Origin: Fontibacterium subtropicum
GTDB taxonomy: Bacteria; Pseudomonadota; Alphaproteobacteria; Pelagibacterales; Pelagibacteraceae
NCBI GenBank assembly: GCA_965235415.1
Contig: CBDDXD010000001.1
Span: forward strand, 372,001 to 436,000
DNA length: 64,000 bases
Direction of reading: 5' to 3'
Shown here: one piece after another, positions 25,198-35,539 of the stretch
How positions within the stretch are numbered: the first letter of the stretch is position 1
How the letters are laid out: each line of letters starts with the position of its first letter
Program-made: the position numbers and the translations under genes
Notes under the pieces: generated by a model
Seen by the model: only the letters and a program-made list of their open reading frames with translations
What the model was told of the DNA's origin: nothing
The model's database searches: none

Positions 25198-26997
25198 ATT
25201 TATCTTTAAAACCTCAATAAAAGCTTCTTGTGGAATATCAACGCTTCCGAACTGTCTCATTCTAGCTTTTCCTTTTTTTTGCTTTTCTAAAAGTTTTTTC
25301 TTTCTATCTCTCGCTCCTCCGCCATGAATTCTGCTAATAACATCTTTTCTATAACCAGATATTGTTTCTCTTGCTATAATTTTTCCACCAATAGCTGCTT
25401 GTATTGGTATTTGAAATTGATGTCTTGGTATTAAATCTTTTAATCTTTCACACATTAACCTACCTTGTCTTACAGCAAAATCTTTATGAATAATCATTGA
25501 TAATGCATCAACCATCTCTTCGTTTACCAGTATAGATAATTTTATAAGATCACCTTCTCTATAATCGCTTAACTCATAGTCAAAACTCGCGTAACCGCTA
25601 GAAATAGATTTGATCTTGTCATAAAAATCAAAAACAACTTCATTTAGTGGTAATTCATAAGATAAAACCGCACGATTTCCTGAATAACTTAAACTTTTTT
25701 GTTTTCCTCTTTTTTCTTCACACAATTTCATAATTGAACCTAAATATTCTTCTGGAAGAATTATTGTAGCATTAATCCAAGGTTCATTAATAGATTTGAT
25801 AAAATTTGGTTCTGGCATATTAGCAGGATTTTGAAGATCAATAACTGTGCCATCGTATTTATTAATTTTATAAACAACTCCTGGCGTTGTTGTAATTAAG
25901 TTTAAATTATATTCGCGGTCTAATCTTTGGACGATAATTTCAAGATGAAGGAGTCCTAAAAAACCACATCTAAAACCTAATCCTAAAGCAGCGGAGTTCT
26001 CAGGTTCATAGACAAAACTAGAGTCATTCAATTTTAATTTTGCAAGACTGTCTCTTAATAAATTATATTCTGTACTATCAACTGGAAATAATCCACAAAA
26101 TACAACTGGTTTACTAGGCTTAAATCCTGGTAATGGAACTTTTATAGGATTAGCATAATCCGTTATTGTATCTCCAATTTTAGTTTCTGAAAGATCTTTA
26201 ATGCCTGTAACAATAAAACCAATTTCCCCTGGTCCTAAGTATTCTTTATTTTCTACTTTAGGAGTAAATACACCAACTCTTTCAACGGGATGCCTTGTAT
26301 TTGTTGACATCAATAAAATTTCCATCCCTTTTTTTATTTCTCCATCTAGTATTCTAACTAATATAACCACTCCTAAATAGCTGTCGTACCAGCTATCAAC
26401 TAATAATGCTTTTAATGGTAAATCTTTATTTCCTTTTGGAGCAGGAAGTCTTTCAACGATTGCTTCTAATATTTCATCTACTCCTTCTCCGGTTTTTCCA
26501 GAAGCTGTCAAAGCATCCGAAGTATCAATTCCTATAACATCTTCTATTTGCTTTTTTACTCTCTCAACATCTGATGCTGGCAAATCTATTTTATTTAAAA
26601 CTGTTATAATCTCATGATGATTATCCATGGCCTGATAAACATTTGCTAAAGTTTGAGCTTCAACACCTTGAGTGCTGTCAACAATAAGTAATGATCCTTC
26701 GCATGAAGCAAGTGATCTGTTTACTTCATAACTGAAATCAACATGACCAGGCGTATCAATAATATTTAATATGTAATTTTTACTATTTTTTTTTGATTTA
26801 TAATTTAATCTTACTGTTTGAGCTTTTATAGTTATACCTCTTTCTTTTTCTAAATCCATTGAGTCCAAAACTTGAGTTGTCATCTCACGTTCTGTAAGAC
26901 CTCCACATTTTTGAATTAATCTATCTGCAAAAGTAGATTTACCATGGTCAATATGGGCAATAATTGCAAAATTTCTTATATTTTCTTGAGCAGACAT
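25186..26997 (-). CDS. lepA: Elongation factor 4 (LepA), ribosome-associated GTPase
   Basis: Back-translocating or initiation-assisting GTPase, 603 residues, full length. G1 AHIDHGKST near residue 14, the ERGITIKAQ switch I region, G3 DTPGHVDF, G4 NKIDLP, and the LepA-specific C-terminal domain (SGYRKDVISRIHGGGARDRKKKLLEKQKKGK pattern in the last 80 residues) are all present. The stop codon touches the remnant tRNA-Ser. pheT ends one base upstream, in line with the conserved translation-gene block. Confidence 0.97.
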   Translation of the reverse strand: MSAQENIRNFAIIAHIDHGKSTFADRLIQKCGGLTEREMTTQVLDSMDLEKERGITIKAQTVRLNYKSKKNSKNYILNIIDTPGHVDFSYEVNRSLASCEGSLLIVDSTQGVEAQTLANVYQAMDNHHEIITVLNKIDLPASDVERVKKQIEDVIGIDTSDALTASGKTGEGVDEILEAIVERLPAPKGNKDLPLKALLVDSWYDSYLGVVILVRILDGEIKKGMEILLMSTNTRHPVERVGVFTPKVENKEYLGPGEIGFIVTGIKDLSETKIGDTITDYANPIKVPLPGFKPSKPVVFCGLFPVDSTEYNLLRDSLAKLKLNDSSFVYEPENSAALGLGFRCGFLGLLHLEIIVQRLDREYNLNLITTTPGVVYKINKYDGTVIDLQNPANMPEPNFIKSINEPWINATIILPEEYLGSIMKLCEEKRGKQKSLSYSGNRAVLSYELPLNEVVFDFYDKIKSISSGYASFDYELSDYREGDLIKLSILVNEEMVDALSMIIHKDFAVRQGRLMCERLKDLIPRHQFQIPIQAAIGGKIIARETISGYRKDVISRIHGGGARDRKKKLLEKQKKGKARMRQFGSVDIPQEAFIEVLKINKNE

Positions 26998-29392
26998 TTA
27001 TGATCTTAATGTTGCATCAAAAGAATTTTTCATAGCTTGAATTACTTTATTACTCAATTCATCAATTTCTTTATCATTTAATGTTTTCTCTTTTGATTGG
27101 ATTAATAAATTTAAAGCTATAGATTTTTTATCTTTTTCAATATTCCCGCCTTGAAAAACATCAAATACTCTTATTTTTTTTATTAATTTTTTATCTACAT
27201 TGAGCAATATATTAATAATTTTTTCTGCTTCAAATTTTTTATCAATTATAAAAGCGAAATCTCTTTCAATTTTTTGAAAATTTGAAACTACATATGTAAT
27301 TTTTTTTTCTGTGTTTTGTTTGTTAATAACTGGAATATTATTTAAGAAAATTTGAAAACCAAAAATTGGTCCATTTTTAATATCAAGTTCTTTAACAATT
27401 CTAGGATTAATCTCACCAAAATTAGCAATTGGTAATTGTTTATTAGAATTTAAACAAAATTTTCCTGATCTACCTGGATGATAATACGACTCAGATTCTT
27501 GAATAACTGCTAGCTCTTGCTCATGAATTCCAAGTTCAATTAAAGTTTTATAAACACAATCTTTAATTTCAAAAATATCAACATCTTTATCTTTTTCTAA
27601 CCAATTTTTTCTATAAATTTTTCCAATTTGAATTCCTCCAATAACAGTTATTTGCTCTTCAGGTTTTGAACCAAAAAATACTGGTCCACATTCAAATATT
27701 TTTTGATCTTCAAAATTTCTATGAATATTATTTTTAATATGAATTAAAAGATTTGAAAAAATAGAAGATCTTAAAGTGTCTAAATCATTAGAGATTGGAT
27801 TGGTAATTAATAAATTTTTTTTATGTAAACCAAACAATGAATCGATTTTTGAATTTGTAAAAGAATAAGTAACCGTCTCCATATAGCCGTTATTAGCTAC
27901 AGACCTTTGCGCAAATCGACGTAACTTTTGTTTGCCAGTTAAAATATCTTTTGAGCTATCCACCTCAGGCTTAATAAGCTGAATTTTATCATAGCCTCTA
28001 ATTCTTATTAATTCCTCTACTATATCAACTTCCTCATTAATATCAGGACGCCAAGTTGGAACAGTTATTAAGTATTTATTTTTACTTTCTTTAAATTTAA
28101 ATCCTAAATTATTTAAAATTTTCTTAATCTCCTTTGATGAAATTTTATTACCTATGATCTTTTCAAATTTATCTGAATTAAATTTAATTTCTTTGTTTTT
28201 AAAATTGCTATTTCCAGAGATAATAATGTTACTTATTTTTCCTCCACATAATTTGTTAATAATTTTTGCTGCAAGTTTTAATCCATATTCCATAATGTTA
28301 GGATCAACTCCTCTTTCAAATCTAAATTTAGCATCAGAATTAATTCCTAATTTTTTCGCAATTTTTGATATTTTAACTGGATCAAATAAAGCTGACTCTA
28401 AAAAAATATTTTTAGTATTTAGAGAGATTGAAGAACATTCTCCACCGATTACACCTCCTAAACCAAGAATTTCTTTCTCATTAGTAATTAGACATGCACC
28501 TTCTTCTAATGAATAATTATTATTATCTAAAGCTAAAAACTTTTCTCCTTTTTTTGATGAGCGTACAATAACTTTTCTGTCAATTTTATCAGCATCATAC
28601 GCATGTAGAGGTCTATTCAAATCAAGCATAATATAATTTGTAATATCAACAACAGTTGAAATTGGATTCATTCCGATAGAAATTAATTTATCTTTTAACC
28701 ATTTTGGACTTTCGAGCATTTTTAATTCCTTCTATGTAGCAATGTGCAAATGAAGAACATCCAGAATTAGATTGAATAATAACTTTGAATGGATTTTTAA
28801 TATTAGTTTTTAATTTGATTTCTTCTAAATCAATTAATTTTCCAAGACCTGCTGTTGATAAATCTCTTGCAATACCTCTTACTCCTAAACAATCAGATCT
28901 ATTAGGAGTTATAGATATATCAATGACAGGCTCGCTATTATTTTTAAAATAACTATTTCCAACTTTAAATTTTTTTGAATCTAACTCAGTAATACCTTCG
29001 CTTTCATCTGATAAACCTAATTCAGATTCCGAACAAAGCATTCCATAAGAATCAACTCCTCTAATATTAGTAACTTTAATCTTAAGTTGATTTTTTGGAA
29101 TAATGGCCCCTGGTGCTGCATATACAGTTAATAAACCATCTCTGGCATTTAAAGCTCCACAAACAACTTTTAATATTTTTCCAGATCCAATATCAACATC
29201 ACATAATTTTAATTTATCAGCGTTTGGATGTTTTTCTGCTTTAATAATTTTTGCTACTAAAAAAAAATTATTTTTTTCTGCTGTTTCTATGCTTTCAACT
29301 TCGAGTCCTATATTATTTAAAGTTGAGACAATTTTTTCAACATTTGCGCTAGTTTTCAGATGATCTTTTAACCAAGAAGAAGTTATTTTCAT
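26998..29392 (-). pseudogene. pheT: Phenylalanyl-tRNA synthetase beta subunit, split by a one-base frameshift
   Basis: Beta subunit of the alpha2-beta2 PheRS. The two frames together give the normal ~800 residues. The first frame (29392-28688, 234 aa) holds the tRNA-binding EMAP-like domain (KAEKHPNADKLKLC) and starts B3/B4; the second (28719-26998) holds SP-WL, B3/B4, B5, the catalytic-like core (GYMETVTYSFTN) and the anticodon-binding domain. They overlap by 32 bases. Removing one C near 28714 (GCT CGA AAG) restores KNAESPKWLKDKL. As pheT is essential, this is probably a sequence error or a tolerated shift, not true gene death. Confidence 0.85.
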
Positions 29393-30456
29393 CTACTAAA
29401 GCCTCTATAATTTGCAGGTATATCTAATGGATCAAATCCATAATGTTCTAACCATCTAACATCTGTTTCAAAAAAAGATCTTAGATCGTTTATTCCATAT
29501 TTAAGCATAGCCAATCGATCAATTCCGATACCAAAAGCATAGCCTTGATAAATTGAAGTGTTTACTTTGCAATTTTTTAAAACATTAGGATGAACCATCC
29601 CACAACCTAATATTTCAAGCCATTTATCTCCTTCTCCTATAACAATTCTTCCATCTTTTAACTCATAGCCAATATCAACCTCTGCTGATGGTTCAGTGAA
29701 AGGAAAATGGCTAGGTCTAAATCTCATCTTTATTTTATCCACTTCGAAAAACTTTCTAATAAAATAATCAAGAACTCCTTTTAGATGTCCCATGTTTACA
29801 TTTTTATCTATATGCAAGCCTTCAACTTGATGAAACATAGGAGTATGAGTTTGATCACTATCGCATCTATAAGTTCTTCCAGGTGCAATAATTTTGAATG
29901 GCGGCTTTCCTGACACCATAGTTCTTATTTGTACCGGTGAAGTATGGGTCCTTAATAAAATTTCTTTGTCTTGATCTAAATAAAAAGTGTCATGCATATC
30001 CCTTGCTGGATGATGCGGTGGTGTATTTAATGCTGTGAAATTATTATATTCATTTTCAACATCAGGTCCTTCTGCCACTGAAAATCCTATTTCCCCAAAA
30101 ATAGCTGTTACTTCATCAATGACTTGTGTAACTGGATGAATTTTTCCAAAAGAAATTGGCCTTCCTGGCAAAGTAACATCAATTCTATCTTCTGATAATT
30201 TTTTATTAATCTCTTTTTGTTCAAAGAGACTTATTTTGGAACTAATAAGATTATTAATATTTTCTTTTAATTTGTTTAAATTTGAAGCAAAATTTTTTCT
30301 TTCTTCACCTTGAAGAGTTGTAATTTTTTTAAAAAGTTCACCTATCTTTCCGTTTTTACCAAAAGCTTCTGATTTTATTTGTTCAATTTTATGAAGATTG
30401 TCAGACTGATCTATTTTAGATTTAAATTCTTTTTCTAAATGTAAAATTTCATCCAT
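29389..30456 (-). CDS. pheS: Phenylalanyl-tRNA synthetase alpha subunit
   Basis: Catalytic alpha subunit that activates phenylalanine and charges tRNA-Phe. The 355-residue protein has an N-terminal coiled coil (about 1-90), motif 1/2 segments (LRTHTSPVQIRTM, TPMFHQVEGLHID) and motif 3 (YAFGIGIDRLAMLKYGI), plus GCGMVHPNVL. It overlaps the pheT start by 4 bases (ATGA) and follows rplT by 32 bases. Typical order for the thrS-infC-rpmI-rplT-pheST block. Confidence 0.96.
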   Translation of the reverse strand: MDEILHLEKEFKSKIDQSDNLHKIEQIKSEAFGKNGKIGELFKKITTLQGEERKNFASNLNKLKENINNLISSKISLFEQKEINKKLSEDRIDVTLPGRPISFGKIHPVTQVIDEVTAIFGEIGFSVAEGPDVENEYNNFTALNTPPHHPARDMHDTFYLDQDKEILLRTHTSPVQIRTMVSGKPPFKIIAPGRTYRCDSDQTHTPMFHQVEGLHIDKNVNMGHLKGVLDYFIRKFFEVDKIKMRFRPSHFPFTEPSAEVDIGYELKDGRIVIGEGDKWLEILGCGMVHPNVLKNCKVNTSIYQGYAFGIGIDRLAMLKYGINDLRSFFETDVRWLEHYGFDPLDIPANYRGFSR

Positions 30457-30488
30457 GATGATCTACTAGTACTTATGAAACTAGTTTT

Positions 30489-30845
30489 CTAATTTAGGCT
30501 AGACTGTACCTTTTTTACGATGGATTTAAAAGCCTCTGGATTTTGATAAGCTAAATCTGCTAAAATTTTTCTATCAATAGAAATCTTTGTTTTATTAAGA
30601 CCATTAATAAATTTAGAATAAGTTAAACCTTGCTCTCTAACACCAGCATTAATTCTTTGTATCCAAAGTGATCTAAAGTTTCTTTTTTTAGCTCTACGAT
30701 CTCTATAAGAATATTGTAAAGATTTTTCTACTGATTGCTTAGCAGTTCTAATTGTATTTTTTTTTCTTCCGTAAAAACCTTTAGCAGCTTTAAAAACTTT
30801 TTTGTGTTTTGCGTGACTGGTTACACCTCGTTTAACTCGTGACAT
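30489..30845 (-). CDS. rplT: 50S ribosomal protein L20
   Basis: Early-assembly protein of the large subunit, 118 residues. Full-length match with the basic N-terminal extension (MSRVKRGVTSHAKHKKV, KAAKGFYGRKKNTIR), the RDRRAKKRNFRSLWIQRINA core and the C-terminal KILADLAYQNPEAF. It follows rpmI by 3 bases. In many bacteria L20 represses its own operon through binding of mRNA; such a structure was not established here. Confidence 0.97.
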   Translation of the reverse strand: MSRVKRGVTSHAKHKKVFKAAKGFYGRKKNTIRTAKQSVEKSLQYSYRDRRAKKRNFRSLWIQRINAGVREQGLTYSKFINGLNKTKISIDRKILADLAYQNPEAFKSIVKKVQSSLN

Positions 30846-30848
30846 AAA

Positions 30849-31055
30849 TTATCCTCTTAGACTATTTGGCATATAAGATTTAACAATCTTTGCATCAGGC
30901 TTTGACATAATTGCCATTCCTCTTTGTCTTCTGATCTGAGCATTGGTTCTTTTAATCATACCATGTCTTTTTCCAGCTTGAGGCATTTTTACTTTGCCTG
31001 TTGCTGTAATTCTAAATCTTTTTTTTGCTGAGCTCTTAGTTTTAATCTTATACAT
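30849..31055 (-). CDS. rpmI: 50S ribosomal protein L35
   Basis: Small basic ribosomal protein of 68 residues with the signature KTKSSAKKRFRITATGKVK and an extended C-terminal tail (AKIVKSYMPNSLRG). Lies between infC (69-base gap) and rplT (3-base gap), the standard arrangement. Identification is secure. Confidence 0.97.
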   Translation of the reverse strand: MYKIKTKSSAKKRFRITATGKVKMPQAGKRHGMIKRTNAQIRRQRGMAIMSKPDAKIVKSYMPNSLRG

Positions 31056-31124
31056 AAAATAAATACCTGCGGTTTATACTAATATTAAAGATGAAAAACA
31101 ATAAGTATGAAACTGAAGAAACTT

Positions 31125-31685
31125 CTATTTTAAAGGCTGAATAATGAAGGTCATTTGCTTGCCTTCCATTTTGGGTGCCTGTTCAACTTTACCAGTTATT
31201 TTTAAATCACTTACAATTCTATCTGCAAGATCTTGAGCTAGTTTTAAATGTTGCATTTCTCTTCCTTTAAACTTAATTGTAAATTTTACTTTATCTCCTT
31301 TAGCTAAAAATTTCTCAGTGGCTTTCATCTTAAAATTATAATCATGAACATCTGTTCCTGGTCTCATTTTAATCTCTTTAAGCGTTACAACTTTTTGTTT
31401 CTTTTTTGCTTGGCTAGCTTTTTTTTGTAACTCGTATTTATATTTTCCAAAATCAGTTATTTTACAAACAGGAGGTTTTGCATTTGGAGCAATTTCGATT
31501 AAATCTAAACCCTGCTCCTTAGCTGTCATTAACGCATCATTCAAAGAAACGATTCCAATATTTTGGCCATCACTTCCTATTAACTGAACGTCAGTTGCTC
31601 TAATTCTATCGTTTACTTTTGGTCCGCGATTTGAAGAACTATTAGACCTAAAATTATTTCTGTTGTTTTGAAAATTTTGATTAAT
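31125..31685 (-). CDS. infC: Translation initiation factor IF-3, AUU start
   Basis: Keeps ribosomal subunits apart and checks initiator codon pairing. The homology extends well upstream of the first ATG at 31544: the N-terminal domain segment VNDRIRATDVQLIGSDGQNIGIVSLNDAL is in frame and conserved. No ATG, GTG or TTG begins this longer frame. An ATT codon at 31685-31683 sits 7 bases after AGGAG (31697-31693), so the start is AUU, giving 186 residues, normal for IF-3. AUU start of infC is the known basis of IF-3 autoregulation in enteric bacteria. A 32-residue Asn/Ser-rich linker precedes the core. Confidence 0.92.
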   Translation of the reverse strand: MNQNFQNNRNNFRSNSSSNRGPKVNDRIRATDVQLIGSDGQNIGIVSLNDALMTAKEQGLDLIEIAPNAKPPVCKITDFGKYKYELQKKASQAKKKQKVVTLKEIKMRPGTDVHDYNFKMKATEKFLAKGDKVKFTIKFKGREMQHLKLAQDLADRIVSDLKITGKVEQAPKMEGKQMTFIIQPLK

Positions 31686-31697
31686 AACTATACTCCT
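31683..31697 (-). promoter_or_regulatory. infC ribosome binding site with AUU initiator
   Basis: AGGAG at 31693-31697, a 7-base spacer and ATT at 31683-31685. This site fixes the start of infC and, by analogy with E. coli, makes its translation sensitive to IF-3 itself, which discriminates against non-canonical starts. Confidence 0.75.
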
Positions 31698-33612
31698 AGA
31701 TTTTTGGTGCTAAGGATTCTTTAACTAATAAATTCACAGCTTCTTTCAAAGATAATGTATCTTGTTTTTCTTGTCCAAGTCTTCGAAGTGTAATTGACTG
31801 ACTCTCTTGTTCTTTGGATCCGCAAATCATTAAAATTGGAGTCTTAGATAAAGAGTGTTCTCTAATTTTGTAGTTAATTTTTTCATTCTTAAGATCAATA
31901 ATATTCCTTATTTTATTTTTATCAAGTTCAGCTGATACTTTTTTTGCATAATCATCAAATTCTTGAGAAATTGGAAGTATTGCAACTTGTTTTGGTGACA
32001 ACCACAACGGAAGTTTGCCTGCATAATGTTCAATTAAAATACCTATGAACCTTTCAAGTGAACCAAATAATGCTCGATGCAACATAACAGGATTCTTTTT
32101 AACTCCATCTTTATCAATATAAGTAGCGCCTAATCTTCCTGGTAAATTTAAATCCACTTGTAAAGTTCCACACTGCCAATCTCGACCAATAGTATCTCTT
32201 AAAACAAATTCAATTTTAGGGCCATAAAATGCTCCTTCCCCTTTATTAACAGAATAATTTAGTTTTGAAGCTTTAACAGCTTCTAATAATGCGGCTTCTG
32301 CTTTATCCCATAGTTTATCATCTCCAACTCTTTTTGCAGGACGATCCGAATATTTTAAAATTACATTTTCAAAACCAAAAGCTTTGTAAATATCTAAGAT
32401 TAACTTAGTGACTTTTAATGACTCTTCTGTAATTTGATTTTCGGTGCAAAAAATATGAGCATCATCTTGTGTAAAAGATCTAACTCTCATTAATCCATGT
32501 AAAGATCCTGAGCTTTCATAACGATGGACTTTACCAAATTCTGACAATTTTAAAGGTAAATCTCTATAACTTTTAAGTCCTTGATTAAAAATTTGAACAC
32601 AGCCAGGACAATTCATAGGTTTAATTGCAAAAACTCTCTCATCTGGAGTTTTTGTCGTGTACATATGTTCTTGAAATTTTTCCCAATGACCAGATTTCTC
32701 CCATAATGTTTTATCTAAAATATCAGGTGTATTTACTTCTCGATAACCCGCTTCAGTTTGTTTTTGACGCATAAAATCAATGAGAGATTGAAATAACTGC
32801 CAACCTCCTTCATGCCAAAATACAGCTCCTGGACTTTCTTCTTGAAAATGAAATAAATCCATAACTTTTCCAAGTTTACGATGATCTCTTTTTTCAGCTT
32901 CTTCTATTCTATGTAAATATTCATCTAACTCTTTTTTATTTCTCCAACATGTTCCATAAATTCTTTGAAGCATTTCATTATTTGAGTTTCCTCGCCAATA
33001 AGCTCCTGCAAGTTTTGTTAGCTTAAATGCTTTGCCTATTTTGCCAGTAGAAGTTAAGTGAGGTCCTCTACATAAATCATGCCACTTGCCATGGAAATAA
33101 ATTGAAATTTCTTCTTTATTTGGAATGCTTTTAATTATTTCCGCTTTATAAAGTTCTCCTTTTTTTTTAAAATGTTCTATGGCTTTGTTCCTGTCCCAAA
33201 CTTCTCTTGTTGTTGGTTCATCTCGATCAATAATTTCTCTCATTCTTTCTTCAATTTTTAATAAATCTTCTTCGGTAAAAGGTTTTTTTCTGGAAAAATC
33301 ATAGTAAAAACCATTTTCAATAACTGGACCAATAGTAACTTGGGTGTCCTTGAATAGTTCTTGAACGGCCATAGCAAGAACATGTGCAGTATCGTGCCTT
33401 ATAACTTCTAATCCGTAATCATCTTCAACTGTAATAATTTGTACCGTAGAATCTTTTTCAATAAACGAACTTAGATCCTTAAAACTATCATTCACTTTTA
33501 TAACTAAAGCCTTTTTCGCAAGTGAAGGACTAATAGTTTTAGCAATCTCATGTCCATTAACTTTTCCTGGAAATTGGAGTTTTTTTCCATCTAACAGCGT
33601 GATGTTAAGCAT
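31696..33612 (-). CDS. thrS: Threonyl-tRNA synthetase
   Basis: Class II synthetase with editing, 638 residues. Order: TGS domain (1-62, MLNITLLDGKKL), editing domain with HDTAHVLAMAV and the YFHGKWHDLCRGPHL segment, catalytic core with the zinc cysteine in KPMNCPGCVQIF, motif 2 (FGKVHRYESSGSLHGLMRVRSFTQDDAHIF), motif 3 (RALFGSLERFIGILIEHYAG), and the anticodon-binding domain. infC follows 10 bases downstream and its Shine-Dalgarno overlaps the thrS end. Confidence 0.97.
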   Translation of the reverse strand: MLNITLLDGKKLQFPGKVNGHEIAKTISPSLAKKALVIKVNDSFKDLSSFIEKDSTVQIITVEDDYGLEVIRHDTAHVLAMAVQELFKDTQVTIGPVIENGFYYDFSRKKPFTEEDLLKIEERMREIIDRDEPTTREVWDRNKAIEHFKKKGELYKAEIIKSIPNKEEISIYFHGKWHDLCRGPHLTSTGKIGKAFKLTKLAGAYWRGNSNNEMLQRIYGTCWRNKKELDEYLHRIEEAEKRDHRKLGKVMDLFHFQEESPGAVFWHEGGWQLFQSLIDFMRQKQTEAGYREVNTPDILDKTLWEKSGHWEKFQEHMYTTKTPDERVFAIKPMNCPGCVQIFNQGLKSYRDLPLKLSEFGKVHRYESSGSLHGLMRVRSFTQDDAHIFCTENQITEESLKVTKLILDIYKAFGFENVILKYSDRPAKRVGDDKLWDKAEAALLEAVKASKLNYSVNKGEGAFYGPKIEFVLRDTIGRDWQCGTLQVDLNLPGRLGATYIDKDGVKKNPVMLHRALFGSLERFIGILIEHYAGKLPLWLSPKQVAILPISQEFDDYAKKVSAELDKNKIRNIIDLKNEKINYKIREHSLSKTPILMICGSKEQESQSITLRRLGQEKQDTLSLKEAVNLLVKESLAPKI

Positions 33613-33620
33613 GTCCCTTA

Positions 33621-34760
33621 TTAAACTAAGGATTTATAAATTTCTAGTGTTTTAGAGCACATTTGATCTACTCTATAATTATTAATAACATTGGCTCTAC
33701 CCTTGACCCCTAAATCTTTCAAAAAACTTTTATCTTTTTTTGAAATTTCAATAATCATTTTTGCTAAATCTTTTTCATCATCAGATTTAAATAGCCAGCC
33801 TGTTTGTCCATCAATAATTGTTTCGTTAGAGCCTCCAATGTCACTTGCAAGTATCGGCTTTTCCATCGCCTGTGCTTCAACAGCTACTCTACCAAATGCT
33901 TCGGGTTCAATAGAAGCTGACAATACTAAATTACAAGCATTATAAGCTGATGGCATAAAATGTTCGTGCGAAACAATCTTTACATTCTCCTCTAGTCGAT
34001 GCTCCCTAATAAAATCTAAAAGATATTTTCGATATTCAGATCTCCCTTGATCATCTCCTAGTATAACTGCACTAATATTATTTAATAAATTTTCTTGTTT
34101 AAGAGACAATAAAGTATTTAAAAAAAGAAATTGCCCTTTCCAAAAAGTTAGTCTGCCTGGAAGTAATATTAAAAAATGATTATTAGAAATTCCCCAGCGC
34201 TTTCTGACACTATTCGACTCTTCAATATTTGAATTTTTAGAGCTGAAATAATTAGTATCTATACCTCTTGGTACAAAAAAGATTTTTTTGGAATAATTAT
34301 AATTATTTTTTATATGATCAAAAATGAACCTTGATCCGGCAATTACAGAATTTCCTCTTAACATAATTGAATTATAAAACTTTTTTAAAGGATTATTAAA
34401 ATTATAAGTACCATGAAAAGTACAAATTAAAGGCACTCCTGATAATTTACTTGCAAAATAACATGACCAACCTGGAGCACGACTGCGAACATGAATTATG
34501 TTAATTTTGTAAAAAAGAACAATAAATAAAATTACAAATATATTAAAAAAAATTATCAATGGATTTTTACTTTGAACTGGAAACTTAAAAAGTTTTATTT
34601 TGCTTCGATCAATATATTTAATTTGTTCACCACCAGAACACAAAATTGCAGAAAAATAATTTTGATTACTTATAAATTGCGCAATATCTTTACAACCTGT
34701 TTCTGCGCCACCCACATCTAGTCTTGGAATAACTTGTAATAAACGAATTTTTTTATCCAT
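33621..34760 (-). CDS. GT4-family glycosyltransferase
   Basis: Retaining GT-B glycosyltransferase, 379 residues. The N-terminal acceptor half opens with PRLDVGGAETGCKDIA; the donor half holds LLPGRLTFWKGQ and the family signature EAFGRVAVEAQAMEKPILASDIGG with the E-x7-E catalytic pair near residues 300-308. A hydrophobic stretch around residues 68-85 may give membrane attachment. It is probably involved in envelope polysaccharide or LPS sugar addition; donor and acceptor are unknown. 8 bases separate it from the thrS start and it lies upstream on the same strand, so it may be cotranscribed with the translation block. Confidence 0.85.
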   Translation of the reverse strand: MDKKIRLLQVIPRLDVGGAETGCKDIAQFISNQNYFSAILCSGGEQIKYIDRSKIKLFKFPVQSKNPLIIFFNIFVILFIVLFYKINIIHVRSRAPGWSCYFASKLSGVPLICTFHGTYNFNNPLKKFYNSIMLRGNSVIAGSRFIFDHIKNNYNYSKKIFFVPRGIDTNYFSSKNSNIEESNSVRKRWGISNNHFLILLPGRLTFWKGQFLFLNTLLSLKQENLLNNISAVILGDDQGRSEYRKYLLDFIREHRLEENVKIVSHEHFMPSAYNACNLVLSASIEPEAFGRVAVEAQAMEKPILASDIGGSNETIIDGQTGWLFKSDDEKDLAKMIIEISKKDKSFLKDLGVKGRANVINNYRVDQMCSKTLEIYKSLV

Positions 34761-34786
34761 TGAATTAATATGCTATACTTTTAAAA

Positions 34787-35539
34787 ATGAATAATCCAAA
34801 GCAAAATTTCTTTTTAACAAATAATAATCAAAAAATTCATTACAAATTTATTAATAATAAAAGTCAAACTACAATTATTTTTCTTCACGGATTAATGTCA
34901 GATATTAAAAGTAAAAAAGCTAAACACTTAAAGAATTTTGTTAATAAAAATAAAATAAACTTATTATTATTTGAATATAGTGGTCATGGAAAATCTTCAG
35001 GTCAATTTATAGATTTTAGTATTAAAAATTGGGTAGAGGATTCAAGATTAATTATAAAAAAAATAATCAAAAAAAATAAAATAATTCTTATTGGTTCAAG
35101 TATGGGTGCTTGGATTGGAACAATATTAATTAAATATTTTCATAAAAAAATTAAAGGTTTTATTGGTATTGCTTCTGCTCCTGACTTTACGGAAGAATTA
35201 ATATGGAAAAATTTAAATATCTTTGAGAAGAATAAAATAAAAAACGGCAAAATCTATAAATTAAAAAGCAGTCATAATAATTTTTATCCTATAACTAAAA
35301 AATTTATATTTGATGGTAAGAAAAACTTAGTTCTTAATAAAAAAATTAAATGTAATTTTCCAGTTGAACTTTTACACGGTGCTGATGATTCTTCTGTTTC
35401 TTGGCTTTATTCAATAAAATTAATAAAAACGTTAATAACCAAAAAATTGAATTTAACAATTATTAATGATGGTGATCATTCTTTATCAAGACCTCAAGAT
35501 TTAAAAAAACTAGATTTAGCAATCAAAAATATTATTTAA
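34787..35539 (+). CDS. Alpha/beta-hydrolase fold protein
   Basis: Serine hydrolase of 250 residues. Oxyanion segment IFLHGLMSD (residues about 31-39), nucleophile elbow GSSMGAWIG near 104-112, acid region HGADDSSV near 200 and catalytic His in NDGDHSL near 228 complete the triad. No signal peptide. Very lysine-rich, as expected for the AT-rich genome. It is transcribed away from the GT4 gene and meets the epimerase gene end to end (24-base overlap of the 3' ends). Substrate unknown. Confidence 0.8.
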   Translation: MNNPKQNFFLTNNNQKIHYKFINNKSQTTIIFLHGLMSDIKSKKAKHLKNFVNKNKINLLLFEYSGHGKSSGQFIDFSIKNWVEDSRLIIKKIIKKNKIILIGSSMGAWIGTILIKYFHKKIKGFIGIASAPDFTEELIWKNLNIFEKNKIKNGKIYKLKSSHNNFYPITKKFIFDGKKNLVLNKKIKCNFPVELLHGADDSSVSWLYSIKLIKTLITKKLNLTIINDGDHSLSRPQDLKKLDLAIKNII

